Source of the DNA: Deltaproteobacteria bacterium UBA5756
GTDB lineage: Bacteria > Desulfobacterota > Syntrophorhabdia > Syntrophorhabdales > Syntrophorhabdaceae
Assembly (NCBI GenBank): GCA_002418985.1
Contig: DIFE01000016.1
Span: 1 to 23,381, forward strand
Reading direction: 5' to 3'
DNA: 23,381 nt
The stretch's first letter is position 1. Each line of letters begins with the position of its first letter. A program made the translations under genes and the position numbers. This document shows, one piece after another, positions 13,972 to 22,767 of the stretch. The notes under the pieces were generated by a model. It did no database searches. It worked only from the letters and a program-made list of their open reading frames with translations, and had not been told where the DNA came from.

Positions 13972-16766
13972 TCCTTGCCGAGGACTTCCTTAATTTTCGC
14001 CGACAGGTCATTGATGGTAAAGGGCTTCTGAATAAAGGCGTTACAGCCTTTCTCCAGTATCTGCGCCGCCTGCCCTTCAATGCTGTAGCCGCTGCACAGG
14101 ATCACCTTGATATTCGGCTCGATCTTTTTCACACTGTCATAGGTTTCGCTTCCGCTCAGGCCCGGCATGATCATATCGAGGATAATGAGATCGACGCTGT
14201 TCTTGTATCTGGCAAAGAGCTCAAGGGCCTTAAGACCGCTTTGCGCCACGTGAACATGGTAGCCCAGGGCCTGTAGCATCTCCCGGGCGGTTGCCGCTAC
14301 TGCCGGCTGGTCCTCTACGAGAAGTATCGTCTCGCTGCCCCGGGTAATTTCCGGCGTGCGCGGTTCCTCCTGAATGATATCCTTCTGTGAGGCAGGCAGG
14401 TAGATGTCGAACCGCGTTCCTTTGCCGGGTTCACTTTCGACGGTTATCGTCCCCAGGTGGTTCTTGATGATTCCCCAGGCGGATGCAAGGCCAAGCCCCG
14501 ACCCTATCCCCGAGTCCCTGGTGGTGAAGAAGGGGTCGAATATCCGCTCCTGTGTTTTCTTGTCCATGCCGACACCGGTGTCCATCACCGATATTTTGGC
14601 GTAAAGACCCTCCCGGGGCACGATACCTGTGTCAGGCATCGTAATGTTGCCTGCCTCCACGAAAATTTCGCCTCCGGCCGGCATTGCCTGCCATGCGTTG
14701 ACAAAGAGGTTGAGAAACACCTGTTCTATCTGGCTGCGGTCGACATCGACCATGTAGAGGTTTTTGTGCAGTTTCTTGTATATGGTGATCTCTTTTTTGG
14801 TGTGTCCGAACATATCGGCGCTGCGGTCGATGAGATCGGTGAGGTTGGTGGGTTTCACCTCGTATTTACCGCCCCGCGCGAAGCCGAGAAGTTGTTTTGT
14901 CAGTTCGGCTCCGCTCCTGATCTGTTCCTCGATGTTCTTCAGCCTTTCATAGTTGGCGTCTGATGGTTGGGTCGACAGGAGCACGATGGATGTGTAGCCC
15001 ATGATACCCATGAGCAGATTATTGAAGTCATGGGCGATGCCGCCGGCGAGGGTTCCGATGGCCTCCATCTTCCGGGCCTGAATGAGTTGGGTCTCCAGGG
15101 ATCTTTTTTCAGTTATGTCCTGGCCGATGCTGAGGATTTCGGCACATTCACCCTTTTCGTCCAGAATGGCCTTGTTTGTCCATGACACCCAGATCCGCTC
15201 GCCGTCCTTCTTTCTATTTTCGTTCTCGTTGCTTTTGAACCCGTCGGGATTACGCTGGATCTCCTCCATCAGGGCGACAAGGTTCCGGGAACTCGCCGAT
15301 TCCATTTCCGGCACGATAGTGCCCACGACGTTCCGGCCGATCAGTTCCTCCTGGCGGTACCCGAAAACACACAGGCCGAAGGGGTTGATGAAAAGGATAA
15401 TCCCCCGTATATCCCAGCGTAGGATGATGCTGTTGGCATTATTGACCACATCCCTGTACTGCTGTTCGCTTCTCCTCAAGGCCTCTTCGAATTTCTTTCG
15501 GTCGGTGATATCTATGGTGAAACCACCGAGAAGAGGAGGTTTGTCAGGGCGATGGAGAGGAAACTTGCATGATACGTATTGATGCCCCGCGAAATCCTCC
15601 TCAATTGTCTTCACGACTCCCGACCTCAGGGCTTCCTCGTCATCGGCTCGCATGCTGCGGGCAAGATCGGGAGGAAAGAGGTCCTCCGATGTCTTGCCCA
15701 GGATATCGCACAGAGGTTTTTTCAGAAGCGCCTCGAAACTCCGGCTCAGCGCAATGGCACGATTCTCGCTGTCTTTAAGGAAGACGAGAATCGGACAATG
15801 TTCCAGGAAGAGCGCGAAACGCTCTTCGCTTTCTCTGAGCGCTTCAGCCCGATTTTCGCTCAGTTCCATCTCTTTCTTGAGTTCGGCCGTTTTCCGGCGC
15901 ACGGCACGGCGCAATGCGCGGTTCCATACCATGAGGCCAAGCAGGGCGGCAGCGATGAAGGCAGCCGCAATGCCGCCATAGCGAAGGTACTGAATGGGGA
16001 ACTGCCCGGAACCATACCATTTTTCATCAATTGCCCGGTATTCACTGTGCGAAATTTGGGCAAAGCCTTTTTCAATAGTAGTAAGCAGGGCCGTATTTCC
16101 TTTCCTCACGGCGCGATGCAACGCTCCCGTGAAAAGGGGCCGGGACTGGTTGAATTGACCATGGATCCCTTTCTTGTACAAAAAATAGAGCGCCGAGGGC
16201 TTATCAACGACGAAAACGACAACCTTGAGGTCTTTTGCTGCCTCGATGATGGCTTCGTAGCTGACATACTCGGTGAGGTTGTCAACGTCTTTCCCTTTGA
16301 GAAAATCCACCACCGCGTCACCTTTCTTGACGGCGACGGTGAATCCTGCCAGGGAACGTGCATCCGTAATTCCCGAAACGCTTTGATGAAAGAAGATGGG
16401 GACGTCGATCTGCTGGTAGGGTTTTGAAAAGTCATAGAGCTTCGCCCGCTTCTCGTTGAAGAACATGGTGTCGATGACATCGAAGGCGCCTGCTTCCATG
16501 TGCTGCTGGGCCTCCGCCCAGTCCATGCCGGAGAGTTCGACCTTGATTCCGGTTTTTTTCTCCCAGAGAGTCCATCGGTCGATGAGTATCCCCTGAAGGC
16601 GTCCCGAGTTGTCCATGAAAGCGAATGGCGGGTAGTTGTTATCCATGACCACGCGGATCGATTTTTCCGCGGGCGTCGTGAAATGTGGCAGGCAAAGGAT
16701 GAACGAAACGAGCAGGCCAAGACTGATGAGGATACCCTTCAGGTACCTGTCCCCAATGACAAGCAC
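13968..16766 (-). CDS. Membrane hybrid histidine kinase with periplasmic SBP_bac_3 sensor
   Basis: This protein of about 932 residues has an N-terminal hydrophobic signal or anchor (GILISLGLLVSFILCLPHF). A periplasmic solute-binding domain of the SBP_bac_3 type spans about 36-252 (IRVVMDNNYPPFAFMD at its start). A membrane helix at about 264-280 (GGIAAAFIAAALLGLMV), a charged linker and two PAS domains (about 316-423 and 434-554) follow. HisKA has GGIAHDFNN (H579), then HATPase_c (N690, DTGVGM, GSGLGL) and a receiver with D864 (LIILDMIMP) and K914. This is the BvgS/EvgS-like layout, probably sensing an amino acid or similar ligand outside. I chose the GTG at 16766 because it gives a clean signal sequence after GAAGGGGG; an ATG at 16847 in frame would add 27 odd residues. 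A small conserved gene lies 162 bases upstream on the same strand. Confidence 0.9.
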   Translation of the reverse strand: MLVIGDRYLKGILISLGLLVSFILCLPHFTTPAEKSIRVVMDNNYPPFAFMDNSGRLQGILIDRWTLWEKKTGIKVELSGMDWAEAQQHMEAGAFDVIDTMFFNEKRAKLYDFSKPYQQIDVPIFFHQSVSGITDARSLAGFTVAVKKGDAVVDFLKGKDVDNLTEYVSYEAIIEAAKDLKVVVFVVDKPSALYFLYKKGIHGQFNQSRPLFTGALHRAVRKGNTALLTTIEKGFAQISHSEYRAIDEKWYGSGQFPIQYLRYGGIAAAFIAAALLGLMVWNRALRRAVRRKTAELKKEMELSENRAEALRESEERFALFLEHCPILVFLKDSENRAIALSRSFEALLKKPLCDILGKTSEDLFPPDLARSMRADDEEALRSGVVKTIEEDFAGHQYVSCKFPLHRPDKPPLLGGFTIDITDRKKFEEALRRSEQQYRDVVNNANSIILRWDIRGIILFINPFGLCVFGYRQEELIGRNVVGTIVPEMESASSRNLVALMEEIQRNPDGFKSNENENRKKDGERIWVSWTNKAILDEKGECAEILSIGQDITEKRSLETQLIQARKMEAIGTLAGGIAHDFNNLLMGIMGYTSIVLLSTQPSDANYERLKNIEEQIRSGAELTKQLLGFARGGKYEVKPTNLTDLIDRSADMFGHTKKEITIYKKLHKNLYMVDVDRSQIEQVFLNLFVNAWQAMPAGGEIFVEAGNITMPDTGIVPREGLYAKISVMDTGVGMDKKTQERIFDPFFTTRDSGIGSGLGLASAWGIIKNHLGTITVESEPGKGTRFDIYLPASQKDIIQEEPRTPEITRGSETILLVEDQPAVAATAREMLQALGYHVHVAQSGLKALELFARYKNSVDLIILDMIMPGLSGSETYDSVKKIEPNIKVILCSGYSIEGQAAQILEKGCNAFIQKPFTINDLSAKIKEVLGKD

Positions 16767-16928
16767 TCTCTTCTTACCCCCTTCGAGGATGCACGTTTTT
16801 CTGTGCCTCTTAAGGATTATCGCACAAACGAAGCCAATGTTAAACATTTCCCTGATTCACAGGATGCCGATGAGAACCTTAAAGAACTTCCGTGAAAGAC
16901 GGGCGCGGGACTATCCTTTCGGTTGTGG

Positions 16929-17180
16929 TCAGTCTTCGTCTTTGAGGAACAAGCGATGGTATTCCGGTTCGGTCAGGTGTTTTTTCAGCATTTTGCCCAC
17001 GACACCAAACACCTCGGCAAGATCGTCATCGGACATCCGCTTGATGATCGTCGTCATGACATCATCGTCAGAGAATTTCTGCAGGAAGACCTGCACCGTG
17101 TTTTCATCGGTCTGCCTGTCCATGCCATAGCCGAGAAAACCATCAAACGTTTCTACGAACTCATGAGAATGCTTTGCCAT
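16929..17180 (-). CDS. Small conserved cytoplasmic protein, function unknown
   Basis: This is an 83-residue acidic protein, MAKHSHEFVETFDGFLGYGM at its start, with FSDDDVM, RMSDDDLAEVF and KKHLTEPEYHRLFLKDED. I recognise the phrasing of a small conserved 'cytoplasmic protein' found in deltaproteobacteria, but no function is known to me. It looks all-helical, with repeated SDDD helix caps. The ATG at 17180 matches the family's usual start; an in-frame TTG at 17198 would add six residues. No strong SD is visible. It precedes the membrane kinase on the same strand and might be co-transcribed with it. Confidence 0.65.
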   Translation of the reverse strand: MAKHSHEFVETFDGFLGYGMDRQTDENTVQVFLQKFSDDDVMTTIIKRMSDDDLAEVFGVVGKMLKKHLTEPEYHRLFLKDED

Positions 17181-17417
17181 CACGACACCCGCTTTCAAAT
17201 GTTTTTGAACGTTCCCTGAAGAACCAAGCCGTAGTCTAACCCACGATCATTCTGCAATCAAATATTTGCCGCTGTTCGCTCTTGCGTAAAACCCGCGGGG
17301 CCTCCCGGACCTTGCGGCCTCGCCGTCAAGTACAACCCGGTCACTCTTTAGCGTTTGCCTTTATCCTTGCAAATTGATGGAGATCGCAGGAGAATGAAAA
17401 AAACCGGGGGGCATACC

Positions 17418-17855
17418 ATGAGACTATTTACGATCGGGTTCACAAAAAAGTCGGCACGCACGTTCTTTAAGATGCTCAAGGAATCAGGCGCGAAACGGGT
17501 AATCGATGTGCGTCTGAACAATGTGTCGCAACTCGCCGGGTTCGCAAAGAAAGATGACCTTGCCTACTTCCTGGGAGAGATCTGCGCAATGGAGTACCGG
17601 CATCTGCCGGTACTCGCTCCAGGCAAGGAGCTTCTCGACGAATATAAGGCGAAGAAGCCTGATTGGAAAACATACGAGACCAGGCTCCGTGCACTATTAC
17701 GTGAAAGGCACGTCGAGGATGTCGTGTCGAAGAAAGTCATAGCGGACAGCTGCCTGCTGTGCAGCGAGGATAAGCCTCAATACTGCCATCGCCGCGTTGT
17801 GGCCGATTACCTCAACGATCACTGGGGCGACATTGAGATCATCCATCTTGTGTAG
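17418..17855 (+). CDS. DUF488 family protein
   Basis: This 145-residue protein has the hallmarks of DUF488: the opening MRLFTIGFTKKSARTFF, then VIDVRLNN (28-35), LAPGKELLDEY (66-76) and the closing LLCSEDKPQYCHRRVVADYL (113-132) with conserved Cys and His. The family is widespread in bacteria and archaea, and its biochemical role is not established. The ATG at 17418 follows GGGGGG at 17406-17411; the frame is open further upstream, but the family start is the MRLFTIGF Met. It is a lone gene, convergent with the nuclease gene and separated from it by 183 bases without an obvious terminator. Family secure; function unknown. Confidence 0.85.
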   Translation: MRLFTIGFTKKSARTFFKMLKESGAKRVIDVRLNNVSQLAGFAKKDDLAYFLGEICAMEYRHLPVLAPGKELLDEYKAKKPDWKTYETRLRALLRERHVEDVVSKKVIADSCLLCSEDKPQYCHRRVVADYLNDHWGDIEIIHLV

Positions 17856-17933
17856 GGTGTTTCCAGTCGAAGGGCAATATGGACGAGTCAGCTGCAGTGT
17901 CTTGTGGTAAAACAATCTTAACCGGAAGACCAT

Positions 17934-17960
17934 GGCTCTTCAACTTTTGAGCCTTAAGTT
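17934..17960. repeat. Two competing short hairpins between convergent genes
   Basis: GGCTC (17934-17938) pairs with GAGCC (17949-17953), while CAACTT (17941-17946) pairs with AAGTTG (17955-17960); the two stems are mutually exclusive. There is no T-run, so a terminator role is doubtful. Confidence 0.25.
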
Positions 17961-18038
17961 GTAAACACTTTTAGTTACTCGTGCACACTGACTGTGATTG
18001 ACTTCAACATCCAACGCCCTTATTCTGATCCCTAGTCC

Positions 18039-18578
18039 CTAATATCTCGGTTCGTATCTTTCTGAATGCTTCAGGTGATCGTTCCAGTTCTCACGGTAGG
18101 CCTTTGCGATCTCTTTCGATCTGATAATGAGGAGGTTTTCCGCATTCTTTTCCTGTGCGGCCTTTGTAAAGTTAAAGGAGCCGGTTATTGTCGTCGATCC
18201 GTCGATAATGATGATCTTGTTGTGGGCGATGGCATGCCTGCCATCGATGTATGTCGGGATCCTCATGTTTGCGAGGAATGTGGCGGAGGTGTATTTCGCG
18301 GTGCGCTGGCTCTTGTCGAGAATGGCCGCAACCTTTACGCCCCGCTTGTGGGCTTCGATGAGCGCTTTCGCGATGGGGGCGGATGTGAAGGAATATGCCT
18401 GGATGAGTATCTCGGAGCGCGCCGAGGCGATTTCCTTTATGATCCTGTCGGTACAGGAACCCCCCGGGGTAAAGCACAGGCTGACGGCGACGTCCTTGCC
18501 GTACTGGTCGGCACCCGCGCAGGGCAGCCATACCATCGATGCGAGGAGAAAAACGAGGGCAAGGTACTGTTTGGTCAT
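18039..18578 (-). CDS. Secreted phospholipase D-like nuclease, single HKD motif
   Basis: This 179-residue protein begins with a signal peptide (MTKQYLALVFLLASMVWLP, probable cleavage after AGA near residue 23). It carries one PLD active-site motif: H119-x-K121 with D126-G127, followed by GSFNFT. One HKD copy in a protein of this size matches the Nuc/EndA-type secreted endonucleases, which act as dimers and cleave DNA or RNA without metal; a phospholipase is less likely. IQAYSFTSAPIAKAL is typical of that group. GGAG lies just before the ATG at 18578; the longer frame to 18620 would hide the signal peptide. Role inferred: periplasmic or extracellular nucleic-acid degradation. It is divergent from the PilZ gene. 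Confidence 0.88.
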   Translation of the reverse strand: MTKQYLALVFLLASMVWLPCAGADQYGKDVAVSLCFTPGGSCTDRIIKEIASARSEILIQAYSFTSAPIAKALIEAHKRGVKVAAILDKSQRTAKYTSATFLANMRIPTYIDGRHAIAHNKIIIIDGSTTITGSFNFTKAAQEKNAENLLIIRSKEIAKAYRENWNDHLKHSERYEPRY

Positions 18579-18701
18579 GAGCTCCGGTTTTGTCTTTAAG
18601 CGTAGACGAAGGGACCGCAAAAGTCAATTTCACTTTCCTCTTGTAAATGAGGATGAATTGAAAGAAAATTAACAGGATGAAGACCGGAAACATGTGACCT
18701 T

Positions 18702-19412
18702 ATGAAAATAAACGACAAAAAGAGCCTCATCGTCCTGCGCGAAAAACATCAGGTGGACAGATACATCCGGGAGATAACGCAGGAGAATATGCCGGTGAGG
18801 GTTGTCATAGATGAGACCATCGTTCTCGATGACTGCCGGTTTGTCTGTCGGGACGGCAAGAATAAGGATCTGCTGATCGAGGCGCCGCTCGTCCCCGGAG
18901 AGTATCCGGAAACGGGACGCGCCACGGTCACCTGCGCCGGAGCCAGTTCGCTCTATACCTTTGAGTCCAGGGTTCTCTCCATAGAACTCGCCGAACACCG
19001 CCGTATGCATGTGACGGTCCGGTTTCCCGACAGGATCACGAAGCGGGAAAGACGCAGACACGTCCGGGTGCAGCCCCTTACCACCCATCCCGTCGGGGTG
19101 TGGATGGTCGTGGCAGGAGGTGAGGTCGTTGATGTCGAACCGGTGGATATAAGCGGCGGCGGCATATCCTTCATGGTGACCGAGGAGGTCAGCCGGTTCA
19201 AGCCGGGGGATGCAATCGAGTTGACCATCAGAGTCCCCATGTTTGACGATGTCTCCGCCAGGGCCATAGTCAGGAACGTTATCCACCTGATGGACCTGAC
19301 CCGGATCGGGGTCGAGTTTTCCTCCCTGTCCGGAGATGCCCTCACGACCATCACGCGATACGTGGCCGGACGCGAAGAACAAATGCGTCAGGAAGCGTTC
19401 GAAGACGATTGA
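18702..19412 (+). CDS. PilZ-domain c-di-GMP-binding protein (YcgR-like)
   Basis: This 236-residue protein has a C-terminal PilZ domain with both c-di-GMP signatures: RRRHVRV (R118 to R122, the RxxxR switch) and DISGGG (D149 to G154, the D/NxSxxG motif). An N-terminal half of about 110 residues has the beta-rich look of a YcgR-N/PilZN domain. Such proteins change flagellar or surface behaviour when they bind c-di-GMP. No flagellar genes are nearby, so the target is unknown. No clear Shine-Dalgarno is seen before the ATG at 18702, which leaves the start slightly uncertain. It is followed by a repeat-bearing intergenic region. Confidence 0.88.
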   Translation: MKINDKKSLIVLREKHQVDRYIREITQENMPVRVVIDETIVLDDCRFVCRDGKNKDLLIEAPLVPGEYPETGRATVTCAGASSLYTFESRVLSIELAEHRRMHVTVRFPDRITKRERRRHVRVQPLTTHPVGVWMVVAGGEVVDVEPVDISGGGISFMVTEEVSRFKPGDAIELTIRVPMFDDVSARAIVRNVIHLMDLTRIGVEFSSLSGDALTTITRYVAGREEQMRQEAFEDD

Positions 19413-19445
19413 ACACACCGCGGCCTTGTCGACTGGGTGCAACAC

Positions 19446-19485
19446 CATAGGTCCAATTGGACTTATTTGACCTATACGACCTATT
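19446..19485 (+). repeat. 9-bp tandem microrepeat with inverted first unit
   Basis: Three adjacent 9-mers read GGACTTATT, TGACCTATA and CGACCTATT (19459-19485). They are preceded by CATAGGTCC (19446-19454), which is the same unit inverted, so GTCCAATTGGAC (19451-19462) forms a 12-bp palindrome. This resembles 'GGACCTAT'-type microrepeats seen in intergenic regions of some deltaproteobacteria, as far as I recall. Confidence 0.55.
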
Positions 19486-19541
19486 AAAAAAACTTCTTTA
19501 ACGATCAAAATATCATCCCCTTGGCCGGAGCCTATCAGCAT

Positions 19542-19557
19542 CGGGCCGGAGAGCCCG
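19542..19557 (+). promoter_or_regulatory. Hairpin before the FAD oxidoreductase gene
   Basis: CGGGC (19542-19546) pairs with GCCCG (19553-19557) around CGGAGA. It would cover the only SD-like GGAG (19548-19551) if translation began at the TTG at 19565; if the ATG at 19601 is used it is simply a leader hairpin. Confidence 0.3.
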
Positions 19558-19600
19558 GCTTCACTTGACGAACCCGGGTATCGGTCATAGTTTTCCCGTC

Positions 19601-21352
19601 ATGGTTACTAAAGTGGATGAGGCGCTCAGTATCGCCGGCAATTGCAGGCACTATGCAATGTGCAAGGTCGATTTTCTGGGGACAGGGGTTTGTGCCTCGG
19701 GCATTGAGCGCGGCTACGTCAGCTTTTATCCCGAGGGGAGGATGGACCTCTATGCGGCGCTGGCGAAGGGCAAGGTCCCGGTTACGGAAAAATGCGTGGA
19801 GATTGCACAGAGCTGCGATCTGTGCGGGAAGTGCGATTACCAGTGCTGCTTCGTTACAGGGCTGAGGCCGACGCGTGTCATGGAGGCCCTCAAATCGCAT
19901 GTCGCCCGTCACCTGGCCGCGGGCAAGCCCGTTGCACAAGCCGATGCCGACCCTTTTCTTCAAAGCATACGAAGGATAGTTGGAGACGAATGGGCTACGA
20001 ACGACCGGGCAATCGCCGTCACCTATTCCCATGATCCTTCACCTCTGGCCGTACCCGCGCTGCCGAGATACGTCATCATGCCGGGTACACGCCAGGAGAT
20101 ATCATCGCTTTTGAAACTGCTTGGGAGTGCCGGGATCCCGTGGGTGGTGCGCGGAAATGGAACCAATCTCATGGGATTCGAACTCTGCGAAGGAGCGGTC
20201 ATCGATCTTAACCGGATGAAAGAGATCGAGTTCGATGAGAAAAGCTGGTCTGTCAGGGTAGGGCCGGGGGTTGCCGCATTCGAACTCCAGCGTGAGGCCG
20301 CGCAAAGGGGCTACCGTGTGAATGTGGCGGAACCGGCGGCCCTGGTCTGCGGCACCATGATGTGCGCGGGGATAGTATCTCTTTTTTCGACAGCGTACGG
20401 CTCCTGTGCCGACAATTATATCGATGCCGAATTTGTCCATACCGACGGGTCCTTTTTTTCACTCAACAAAAAGAACGCGCCGAGCCTGTTTGCCTTCGAC
20501 AGGGCGGGTGCGGCGTCCCCCGGTGTCTGTTCGTCTTTGCGGGTGAAGCGGCGCCCCATGACGGGTGATGAAAGCGGCGCCCTTGTTCCCTTCGATTCGC
20601 TGGAAAAGGCAGTAGATTTTTCACGAGATTGTGCGATGCGGCGGATAGGTCTGGCCATAGGGATCCTTGGTCCTGAATATCTCTCATCCTTCATGTCTCC
20701 GACACAGCGGACGGCGGTGGAGGTTAAGGACGCCCTTGCCCGCAAACTGGGCATAGTCTGCATGGTGCTTGTGCTCGGCGACCGGTACGCAATGGCAAGC
20801 CTCAAGGAGATGGGCCATCCCATGATCGGCCAGGATCTCTTCAAGGTGTTGAGCCTCGGCCTTCCTTCGCTCGGCACTGCCGACTGGCTCGAGTTTATCG
20901 CAGGCCTGCCGGAAGAAGAACCTTTTGGATACCTCAAGGGCGGAGGCTTCACCGATCTTGCGGAAGCCGCTCTTTGTCCCTCGGCCTCGCGGCTGGTCCG
21001 GGATTTTGACCCCGATTTGAGACCCCTCTACGAGGAAATCTATTCGCGGCCCGACCTGACGGATCTGGTCTGGCTCAATATGTTCAGAATCACCAGTTCG
21101 AGGATCGGGCGCGAGAAGCAGTTCTTCCCCTTCCTCATGTACCTCCCCCTCGACCATACCTTGATCGATGATGTCTGCACCGGGCTCGGAAGCATAGCGC
21201 TCCGGTACGCTCTAAAGAACGATCTTGGTTTTATCACCCCCGTGGACGGCGGCAAACGGTGCGTTCTGGAGTATGACTACTTTTTGACCAGAACGACGGA
21301 GATGAAATGGACCGGATACGGCAGGCCGCGGCTGAGGCCGGCGCCGCGATAG
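19601..21352 (+). CDS. FAD-linked oxidoreductase (PCMH type) with N-terminal Cys-rich Fe-S segment
   Basis: This protein of about 583 residues carries an FAD-binding PCMH-type domain (IMPGTRQEIS, then RGNGTNLMGFE at about 184-194, with RVGPGVAAFEL next), as in GlcD and D-lactate dehydrogenase. The oxidase C-terminal cap looks divergent. Unusually, the Fe-S part comes first: C15, C21 and C31, then C65, C72, C75, C78, C82 and C83 around SCDLCGKCDYQCC, enough for one or two [4Fe-4S] clusters. A 2-hydroxyacid dehydrogenase passing electrons through its own clusters is plausible. An in-frame TTG at 19565 is an alternative start; neither start has a good SD. The SDR-like gene follows after 104 bases. 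Flavin binding is reasonably sure; the substrate is unknown. Confidence 0.8.
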   Translation: MVTKVDEALSIAGNCRHYAMCKVDFLGTGVCASGIERGYVSFYPEGRMDLYAALAKGKVPVTEKCVEIAQSCDLCGKCDYQCCFVTGLRPTRVMEALKSHVARHLAAGKPVAQADADPFLQSIRRIVGDEWATNDRAIAVTYSHDPSPLAVPALPRYVIMPGTRQEISSLLKLLGSAGIPWVVRGNGTNLMGFELCEGAVIDLNRMKEIEFDEKSWSVRVGPGVAAFELQREAAQRGYRVNVAEPAALVCGTMMCAGIVSLFSTAYGSCADNYIDAEFVHTDGSFFSLNKKNAPSLFAFDRAGAASPGVCSSLRVKRRPMTGDESGALVPFDSLEKAVDFSRDCAMRRIGLAIGILGPEYLSSFMSPTQRTAVEVKDALARKLGIVCMVLVLGDRYAMASLKEMGHPMIGQDLFKVLSLGLPSLGTADWLEFIAGLPEEEPFGYLKGGGFTDLAEAALCPSASRLVRDFDPDLRPLYEEIYSRPDLTDLVWLNMFRITSSRIGREKQFFPFLMYLPLDHTLIDDVCTGLGSIALRYALKNDLGFITPVDGGKRCVLEYDYFLTRTTEMKWTGYGRPRLRPAPR

Positions 21353-21456
21353 ACGGTCTTTCAGTCCGGACGGGAACGATACGATGGATGAAATACATCT
21401 TTCAGCAGGGATACTGCAGAAAAGAAAACCTGCTGTACGCATGAGGTCGGCAGACG

Positions 21457-22767
21457 ATGAGACAGAGGGATGCGCGGGTATTCGCGTTGACGGGTGCCAC
21501 AGGTTTTCTGGGAAGCCACCTGATGGACGCCCTCATCAGGAAAGGACGCAGCCCGATGATTCTCGGGCGTCGTCGTGAAGGTATGAGCCTTGCCGACAGG
21601 GTGGCCGCATTGCTTGCGTGGTTCGATGTCGAGGACCGGGGTGCACTCGTGGAAACGGCCGAGGTGGACCTCCTTGAACCCCGGCTCGGTCTTGAACGTC
21701 ATCAGTACGATGCCCTTTGCGGGAAGGTGTCGGAGATAATCCATTGCGCGTCGGACACCCGGTTTTCGGAGCGCAGCCGGCGGGAAGCGACGGAATCGAA
21801 CGTCCACGCCCTGCCCGGGATCATCAGGCTGGCGAAGGATTCCCGTGCCCGTTATTTCCATTACGTAAGCACCGCCTATGTTTCCGGGCCGGGACCGGCG
21901 CCAGAGGCGCCCATCGTTTCGCGGACGTTCTCGAATGTGTATGAAGAGACGAAGGCCGAGGCCGAAAGACAGGTCGCCGCCCGGTGTTCCCTGCAGGCTA
22001 CCCCGTTCACGATCGTCCGTCCATCCATCGTCTACGGTGATTCTGTCACCGGCCGGTCGAACCGTTTTAACGCCCTGCATTATCACGTCAGGGCGCTTGG
22101 GCTTATCCGTGACATCTACCTCAATGACATCAGTCAGCGCGGAGGCCGCAAATCCCGCGAGATCGATATCCATCTCGACGCGGACGGGATACTGCACCTG
22201 CCGCTGCGTATATTTCTTGTGCGCCGGGGACATGTGAACCTCATTCCTGTGGATTATTTTGTTGCCGTCATGTTGTCCGTGCTTGAATCTCCCCGGTCAG
22301 GCCGTATCTATCACATCACAAGTGATGCACCCAGGACGACGGAGGAACTCGCCGCATACTGCGAGAGGTTTCTCGGGATCAGGGGAATAGAGATGGTCTA
22401 CGGTGAAGGGCCCAACGGGGGCGTTCAGAACCCGCCCGAGGAGATCTTCAACAAACTCGTCAGGCCCTATCTTCCCTACCTGTCCGATACGCGCAGTTTC
22501 GACAGGACAAATACGAAGAGCCTCGCGACGGGCTTTTCGGCGCCCGACCTGACCTATGACGTTTTCGAACGGTGCATGAGATATGCCGTACGTGCCGATT
22601 GGGGAAACGGAAACGGAAAAAGGGATGCCGGGGTATCCGGGGCATCGGACCGGGGAGAACGCGAAAAGGAGGAGACAGAAAATGGCAGCGTCGAGAGGTC
22701 GTCAATTGGCCGAAACCATTCATACGAGAATAGAGGAGCTGAAAAAGGTATGCGAAGGCATCGATGA
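21457..22767 (+). CDS. Extended SDR / thioester (acyl) reductase-like protein
   Basis: This 436-residue protein belongs to the extended short-chain dehydrogenase superfamily, closest to the 'male sterility' acyl/thioester reductase branch (PF07993). The NAD(P) motif TGATGFLG is at 12-19, HCASDTRFS at 96-104, the catalytic Ser at S138 (YVSTAYVSG), and the YxxxK pair is Y162/K166 (VYEETK). Such enzymes reduce carboxyl-thioesters or epimerise and reduce lipid-like substrates. GAGGT about 11 bases upstream supports the ATG at 21457. The last 50 residues after YAVRADW are low-complexity and charged and overlap the next gene by 86 bases; they may be a read-through tail of little function. It follows the FAD oxidoreductase, suggesting a two-step redox conversion. 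Confidence 0.85.
   Translation: MRQRDARVFALTGATGFLGSHLMDALIRKGRSPMILGRRREGMSLADRVAALLAWFDVEDRGALVETAEVDLLEPRLGLERHQYDALCGKVSEIIHCASDTRFSERSRREATESNVHALPGIIRLAKDSRARYFHYVSTAYVSGPGPAPEAPIVSRTFSNVYEETKAEAERQVAARCSLQATPFTIVRPSIVYGDSVTGRSNRFNALHYHVRALGLIRDIYLNDISQRGGRKSREIDIHLDADGILHLPLRIFLVRRGHVNLIPVDYFVAVMLSVLESPRSGRIYHITSDAPRTTEELAAYCERFLGIRGIEMVYGEGPNGGVQNPPEEIFNKLVRPYLPYLSDTRSFDRTNTKSLATGFSAPDLTYDVFERCMRYAVRADWGNGNGKRDAGVSGASDRGEREKEETENGSVERSSIGRNHSYENRGAEKGMRRHR

Noticed and set aside
15579..16427. 282-codon plus-strand open frame
   Set aside because: It is antisense to the sensor and PAS region of the membrane kinase; no SD or domain.
18016..18042. CCCTA-type short repeat near the nuclease stop
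   Set aside because: Only two imperfect units (CCCTAGTCCCTAAT); too little to call a repeat.
21361..22233. 290-codon minus-strand open frame
   Set aside because: It is antisense to the SDR-like gene, whose NAD motif and YxxxK are unambiguous.
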